Assembly: GCF_026151205.1 (NCBI RefSeq)
Contig: NC_087078.1
Location: 3,489,675-3,553,674 of the forward strand
Source of the DNA: Bolinopsis microptera
Lineage: Eukaryota > Ctenophora > Tentaculata > Lobata > Bolinopsidae
Reading direction: 5' to 3'
Length of the DNA stretch: 64,000 nucleotides
Positions 57,531 to 64,000 of the stretch are shown one piece after another. Below the pieces are notes generated by a model. It was not told the DNA's origin and made no database searches. It saw nothing but the letters and a program-made list of their open reading frames with translations. Each line of letters starts with the position of its first letter. Position 1 is the first letter of the stretch. The translations under genes and the position numbers were made by a program.

Positions 57531-58834
57531 CTCTTTTTGATTATAATGTCAGGATAATTTACAAAGCCGAAATGTAAACTCATAACTTCATTAATATTTA
57601 TATTAATAATTAGGAGGTAATTTCATCGATTTCGAAATTTTACCTGACTGAATATGGCACTTTTTACTCATTCAAGTTGGCATTAAATTCATATATAATG
57701 CCATTTAAATATCGTGGGAAAGCAGAATTTATTCGAAATCACGAATGAGCAAAATTCTCACCTTTCGCACGTGCAAACTTTGAGCGGACGTTGCGTGCGG
57801 ATACAATATTGAATCACCGTAAATTTTTGCATAGCAGTATTTTATATATAGTTTAATAAGCATGCAAAGTTTCAGAAGATTTCATATAGAACTTGGATCA
57901 CAACGGGACTCCAAAGTTGATAAAAATGGTGAAAACAGCAATTTTCAGTAATTTTAGCAATTTTCTATCAAATTGGGCGTGTCCCCACGTGTGCAACTTT
58001 TTGAATTTCAACTTTAAAACTAGCCTATAACACAATTTAGACCTTTAGGAAGCAAAATTGAGCTCCACAACCCAAGGGATGGCCCAACACCAGAGAATAC
58101 TAATTCACAACTTTTGTGTTTTTATAAAATTATTCTTCAAAAAAGCACTTACTTCAATAGCGAATATCTTTATGAAGGAGCAAAGTAAGAAACTTTTCCG
58201 GTAGATTTTCAGAATGCTTGAACAATTATCTAAGATGAAAATGTCCTCAGATTTTGAATAAAATTACTCCTTAATGGTTTAAAATCGATTTGAAAAGTTG
58301 TTACTTTGTCAAAAATCAAGTTTTAAAAACACTTAATTTGATGACGTCATCAAGTGATGATGATGAAGATAAATTATTTTTTGATATAATGTAAACTAAA
58401 GTATAAACAATTATCTTCAAAACCTGTGGTTCGAAATGACTGTATCTTTTATACTTTTGAATCTACGGACACTTAAATGTAGGCTACAATTGACTGCAAA
58501 TTGACTGCAAAAGCGTCTATACTATACTTCACGACAATCTGTTGTAAAACAGGGGTTCCAGAAAACCCACTTCCCGATACTCCTGAAACATGAAATTTTT
58601 TTTACAGTCGATTTGGACAAGGTCTAGACGCCCTGCAAAGTTTCAGATCTCTTACTCAATTTTAACATGGTTTTTAAGGCACCTGAATATGGCGATTTTG
58701 GGTTTTTTACCTAATTTCGTATAACATGCTGGCGCGTATTTTGCGCAAATTTCTTAAAAACCTCCACATAACTATTTCTTATTCCTGTCATCTTTAACAT
58801 TGAATTAGAATGTTTTGAACTTAAATATAGGTAC
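57531..58834. other. Spacer or intron, no gene seen
   Basis: AT-rich sequence between the palindrome and the putative first exons of the tandem-repeat gene. It may be intronic. No recognisable domain, repeat family or strong ORF. Confidence 0.5.
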
Positions 58835-59250
58835 CTGCTGAACTACTTTCGATGAGTCTTAATGCCTGGAAAACAATAAAGGGGATATACTAGTATAGGG
58901 GGTAAATAGTATTGTGAATATAAGGGCGACGGTAATGCTTGCCAGCATTGTGATCAAACTGATTACTTATAACCGGTAACGTCATGATTTAACCATAGTT
59001 AAAAATCGTGTAATTGATATCAACATGGTAACTGATCAAAAAGGATTCCAGTATCACTGCATGAATATGATAACGCGTTATCATATTCATCACGTAATCT
59101 TTAAAAATCCTGCAGACAGGTCATTTTCCAGAAGTTAGCTCGAATAAACGTGGTAAGAAATGGTTTGTAAAGTTTAAAATAAGCCCGCACCGTAGATGCT
59201 GCAGAGTAAATGCGTTGCCAAGGCTTGTTGCTATCACATGATGCTGTCAT
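58835..59250 (-). CDS. Possible first two exons of the tandem-repeat gene
   Basis: 59250-59191 starts with ATG and encodes 20 residues including NKPWQRIYSAAST, with donor acg/gtgcgg. 58865-58835 follows acceptor ttttccag in phase 0 and encodes ALRLIESSSA, with donor gtacct. Together they look like the PW...A(L)RLL part of one module, which the exon at 57049 (AWLAMGAD...) would complete. The second exon leaves phase 1 but the next needs phase 0, so a micro-exon or an assembly indel is missing. Confidence 0.4.
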
Positions 59251-60660
59251 GAGGAGGGTGTGAGGAGAGAGGGCAGTGCGGAACGAGGTTAAACACAACT
59301 ATAAACGGAGGTTAACGTGCAGCTAACGGAAAGGTTATACACGGATTATATTAAAAAACAAGAGGATATTGATTTGTTTCATGTTGGTGCACTTTGTTGG
59401 GAGCTCAATTGTGTCCCAATTATGAGCATTGTTTGGTGTATGGCGTGGAGTTATGAGCATTTCTCGTGAGGTATGTGAGCAGTGAGCACATCACACGTCC
59501 TCCATTCCACCACAACCACATATGTAATTAGGATAATATTTAGCTGGAATTGCGTGTCGCCATGTCTACTTAAAATTGAAAGTAGAGACATTTCCGAAAG
59601 AAAGAAAACAGCTGGAACGAGAAGACGACGGAGAGTACTGGCAAAGTGGAACATCAGTCTAAATCGTATAGTATTTGTTTGGAAGCAAGTATCTACAGGT
59701 GGCAGTGTCTTATTAAGCTATAAAATATTAAGCTATTAAAACCACAACAGATCAAATAGAGTACAAGTTGTGTGACCTGAGAGCGCTTTTTATTTTGAAT
59801 ATCACAGATTTCACGACGACTTCAGCTTGGTTTAACAAAAAGTCATTTACTGATCGGGCCACCTGAGCTTTTCTCGCGGACAAAAACATAAAAACAAATT
59901 CAACGACTTCCGATGCTAACGAGTAAATAGGTGGTAGGTGGTTAATCGCCACGATATCATTGGCTGGTTAGGGGCTTATAACGCTAAAGGCTGGGCAGGT
60001 AACCAAAAGTCACCATCACAGGCCACCGCTGCGTTACCAGATATATCGGCACACGGCGAACATGCAAAAGTTGACTAACGGCTGATAATTTGCTGGAGTA
60101 GCAGCAGTGACCACTCTGACCAGACATCGTTTGTTTGTTTGTTTGGGGACTGGTTTGTAAGCCAGCCAATGTTTACGAATATAATATTAATAACTTTATT
60201 ACATAATCATAAATATATATCATAAATAGATCAAATCTGAAACACAAATTTGCACGCAGTTAATAAATTTATTAAAAAAAGAAAATGAGAATGAAAAAAA
60301 AGGTTTAGTGATTTAAAACAAAATATGGAGCACTCTGTGCTTCCAACAGCCTTTCAGACTCGCGCTAAGTTTGTTAGGGACTGATTTAGGATATCGTAGA
60401 TATTGCTATGCCATGTCATTAGTTTGGATATGTAGTGTGTGTGATTGTTGAAATTAATTAATTACGGTTTGTGCTGATAGGAAAATAGTGATAGTGGGGA
60501 ATGTGGCAGTGTAAATATGGACCTGGAATTTAGGATGTGTGGCTTATCCATTAATATTAGTTGCCGCTAGTCTGTGATCAGTTTGTTCTGGTTTTTTTGT
60601 GTGCAGATATATATTCATAGTTTATTTTTGTAATATCATATAATATATAGTACTTAATAA
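59251..60660. other. Spacer, including the probable 3' region of the LINE
   Basis: Short ORFs (59482, 59752, 59984) have no domain signal. A caaacaaacaaacaa-type run lies near 60130. Positions 60680-60715 have a ctaattaact-type simple repeat, which may mark the 3' tail of the LINE on the minus strand. The LINE end was not located. Confidence 0.45.
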
Positions 60661-60746
60661 TAACCATATGACTAATAACTGATTTACTAATTAACTAATT
60701 AACTAATTCACTAAACTGATATAATGACCGTTGTGTCCAGTAACTT

Positions 60747-63700
60747 TCAGACACGTTGTGACCTTCTTAGACCTGGAATATTATGTAATAAGAAACTGGG
60801 CCACGTGTCATCGTCATTTTCACTCTGCAGGTTCAAGAGCATGCGTTTTGTAGCCGATTTAAAAAGGTTTATGGAAAAAAGTGTGGGTAGGGTGCTTACA
60901 TTTGCATTTACAGCATAAATTGAGAGTAAAGGTCCTTTGAAGAACATCGAAGATCTGAAATGTGTGGTGTTGTACTCGGCTAACCAGGATGCTGCAGTCA
61001 CGTGATCTGAGTTTGCAGTGGGTGCATTTTCTGGGATAGTCATACAGATTTGTTGAGGGACTGAGCTGCGGAAATGTTTGATTCGGTGCATGAGAATTAG
61101 TGTGTTTTTTACAATAACACTGTGCACCGTGAGTATACCATTGTTATTGAAAAATTGTTTTGTGTGTTCTGGCAGTCGACCGTCTTTGTAAAAGTAATTA
61201 ATGTGACCTGGCATTACTGCCCTGATACCCTGTTTTTGTCGTGAGAAGAGTGATTCAATGTGATTTTTTGCTGCAAACCCCCATACAATTGAACAGAAGT
61301 TTAAATGCGATTGAACAAAACTTTGATATATCTGTAGCCTTATTTGAATCGATAGGTGACGTTTTATTTTATACATAATTCCTACATACCGCATCATTTT
61401 TGATCTAACAGCTGCTATATGCTTAGACCATGTTAGTTTATCATCCATTATAACGCCAAGGAACCGTGCTTCCCTTTTACGTTCTAATTGTGTGTCTGCA
61501 ATATGAATATTTGGAGTATTATCAGTATTTCTAACACCGAAAAGCATATAGCAGGTCTTTTTTAGATTAAGTGCAAGTCCATTACAGTCAACCCAGCGTA
61601 CAAACTCGTGGGAGAATTGGTTGAATTTTTGTATAACATCGTTTGCATTTTTTCCTTTTATTATGATGTTTGCATCATCAGCGTAGAGTATAAACTTTAT
61701 CATACTGTTGATATTTGGCATATCATTGATGTAGATTAGGAATAACAAAGGTCCCATAATACTGCCCTGTGGAACTCCGTATGTAATAGGTTTAAGAGCT
61801 GATTTAATACCATTCAAACATACATATTGCTGACGTGTGCTCAGGTAGGATTTAAACCATTGCAAAGCTTGCCCACGGATTCCATAGTGCTGGAGTTTGT
61901 CAATCAATACATCATGAGACAAAACGTCAAAAGCTTTACTAAAGTCGACTAGGAGTAATAGAGCAACTTCCTTTTTGGCAAGGGAATTCAGAATCGTGTG
62001 TTGAGCATCCAAAAGAGCATGCTCACAGGATCGGCCTGGCCGGAAGCCATATTGCCCTTCAAAGAGCGAGCCTTTCTTGTCAAGGAAGTCCATTACTCTA
62101 TTATGCATAAGTTTTTCATACAATTTGGAAAAGGTGCACAGCAAAGATATGGGTCGATAGTTAGTGGCGTCGGATTTGCTGCCTCCTTTGTGAATTGGTA
62201 TAACTTTAGCTATTTTGAGAGATGATGGGAAGATACCTTGACTAAATGATGTGTTAATGATTATGGACAAGACTTTACAGAAGGAGGGGCAGTCTTTTAC
62301 AATTTTTAGGGGTTCAATTTTAGTGTCTTGAGTGGATTTATTCTTAAGCTTGCTAATAATTTGTTCAACTTCACTTTCGGTAGTTGGTCTTACGAACATA
62401 GACTGCGAAGCTGGGCTGCTAAGGTAATGTTTAAAACCCCCTGGATCGAATACAGTACGCGCGCTGATCGCATCTTTGATTTTTGTGGCAATGTTGGAGA
62501 AGTAAGAGTTAAAGTGCTCAGCTACATCACTGTCACTATTTATGATATTTCCGTCGGCGTTTTGGAGTTTAATTTTGTTATGAGATTTAGATTTTCTGCC
62601 AAGTAGAGTGTTGATCAGCTGCCATTGTTTCTTTGAACAATCTTTATACTTATCAAATTGTGTTTTGTAGTATTTGTCTTTTGCCTTATTGACGTGCTTG
62701 TCGCAGAATGCCTTATGCTTTTTGTAAGCCTTGTAGTTTTCCTCCGTTGGGTCCACTATTTTGGCATGGAATAATTTGTTTTTACGAGCACATGCAATTT
62801 CAAGCCAGGGTAGCATAAAAGGTTTGGGGTCCTGCCTTTCAAATTTGCGGCGCACATGATTGGTTTTCACTGGGTATGCCTCATCATAATGCTGACCGTA
62901 TATTTCAATAAATTTGTTATATTGTTCATCAGCACAATTTTCACGTGTGACTTCCTCCCACATTTCGGATCCAATTAATTCTATAAATTTAAGGTTGTTC
63001 GACTCGTTAAACATACGTTTTTCAATATTCATTCCATGGTCGACTCTGTGTCGTTTGTTTCTACTCCCTGCAATGTGGCTGTATTGCCCAAGTGAGATAG
63101 TAACAAGAGTGGCTAGATGATCAGACAGGTCAACAGTAAGAACATTGCAGCTGTGTGTGTGTTGTACGTTATTGCTGTAAACATGATCTATAAGAGTGGC
63201 ACTGTGATCAGTGATACGTGTGGGACGTGAGACTAGCTGAAAGAAACCGTATTTTGTCATAGTTTCAATCAAATTTTGACAATGTTTGTCAGTATCATAA
63301 TGTGTAAGATCTACATTGAAATCACCGACTAATATAGTATGTTTTCTCGAGTGCCTTTCCATGCCGTGTAATAGGGAGTCAATGAGTTTGTTAAAATTAT
63401 CAGGATTTTTTGATGCAGGTGACCGATATATATTGACGATTATCTTTGTTTTGTTAAAGCCTTTGCAGTTATGGAGTTTTACCAACATGAATTCACCACT
63501 CTTGTCTGTCACATCAAAGTTTTGGGGAAAGAATTTTTCAATATTTTCAGACTCGCATACGCGCGTATTGATATAAATTGCTAAACCCCCACCACGACCA
63601 GAACTACGTATTGGATCTCGTAACAGTGGTTCATAAAATCCCTCAAGCACTAGGTCATTAATACCATTAGGAAGCTTATCCTGCAAGAGATTTGTCTCGT

Positions 63701-64000
63701 TAAAACAAAGGACATCATACTTCGAGTACGTGAATATATCTTCTCTTAATTTGTCTACGTTTTTAAGAAGTCCCCGTATGTTTAAGGTAAATATCTTAAG
63801 ATCACATGGTCCTGACGAACTTACATTTGTCGGCTCCATGTAATTGCAGCTAACTAAAATATCAGAAATCTCATTCCAATATTCGAGTTCCTGATCTTGG
63901 TCAATTGTATTTCCTATTTCGTTAATCAACTGATAGCGATCGTAGGGATTGTGGATTACGCCGGTGTGAGTATGTGTATGTAATGAGTATAGCTGATAGC
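60747..64000 (-). mobile_element. CR1/L2-group LINE, intact ORF2-type protein, open at window edge
   Basis: An uninterrupted frame of at least 1,060 codons stops at 60747 and remains open to position 64000, so the N-terminus is outside. It has an AP-type endonuclease (LKIFTLNIRG, NETNLLQD, GRGGGLAIYI, VGDFNVDL, SDHLATLV), a lysine-rich linker, then reverse transcriptase. The RT motifs are YRPISLLCTFSKLYEKL, QYGFR, LLLVDFSKAFDVLSH, YGVPQGSIMGPLLFLIYIND and YADDANIII. The C-terminus is conserved. All catalytic motifs are present and no stop or frame shift is seen, so this copy is recent and possibly active. A related 5' fragment at 47341 shows that the family carries a zinc finger upstream of the endonuclease. 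Confidence 0.92.

Noticed and set aside
1-64000. CRISPR arrays, operons, tRNA or rRNA genes
   Set aside because: The repeats here are tandem or transposon-derived, lack regular unique spacers, and sit in spliced eukaryotic DNA. No cloverleaf or rRNA core was recognised by eye.

Overview
The window is nuclear DNA of an animal. It has spliceosomal introns, two class-A G-protein-coupled receptors (one with an LDL-receptor class A ectodomain), a LIM-domain exon set, coiled-coil ciliary/testis-type genes and many metazoan transposons. Base composition is AT-rich. The gene and repeat content suggests a marine invertebrate. I favour a cnidarian-like genome, but the sequence alone does not prove this. 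I saw no rRNA, tRNA or CRISPR array.

Layout. 1-3.8 kb: 3' end of a LIM-domain gene (+), then a single-exon rhodopsin-type GPCR (+). 3.9-5.5 kb: a 300-bp interspersed repeat in two adjacent copies, the second split by an LTR-like miniature element, then a hairpin MITE. 5.5-10.2 kb: sparse, with TATA boxes and signal-peptide-like ORFs, including a 3-exon secreted cysteine peptide gene (+). 10.9-12.8 kb: a small repeat element with a hAT-like MITE in its end, which carries a 57-bp minisatellite. 12.9-14.2 kb: an unrecognised multi-exon gene (-). 14.4-17.2 kb: 172-bp tandem repeats around a 1.43-kb purine-only tract. 18.3 kb: a 42-residue membrane microprotein ORF (+). 18.6-22.9 kb: a Penelope-like retroelement with an N-terminal GIY-YIG nuclease (-), cut right after its YVDD box by a Tc1/mariner-type element.

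23.9-32.1 kb: a four-exon gene (+) for a 1,420-residue receptor: signal peptide, 27-residue repeats, a globular region, LDLa modules and seven transmembrane helices. Intron 3 holds a 3-kb foldback transposon. 32.3-41.1 kb (all -): an M1AP-like gene, a small cysteine-containing exon, and a CCDC180-like coiled-coil gene broken by three single-base frame shifts. 41.3-50.5 kb: repeats and two decayed non-LTR retrotransposons. 52.7-59.3 kb (-): a gene of at least 11 exons encoding tandem repeats of a ~100-residue domain that I cannot name. 60.7-64 kb (-): an apparently intact LINE ORF2 that runs off the window.

Several genes here have exons too short to appear as long ORFs. I joined them by matching splice phase, and each join is arithmetically consistent unless stated. 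The host genes do not form an operon or an obvious pathway. CCDC180 and M1AP relatives are both tied to ciliated or male germ cells in vertebrates, so their adjacency may be meaningful. Mobile DNA dominates the rest, with at least four cases of one element nested in another.
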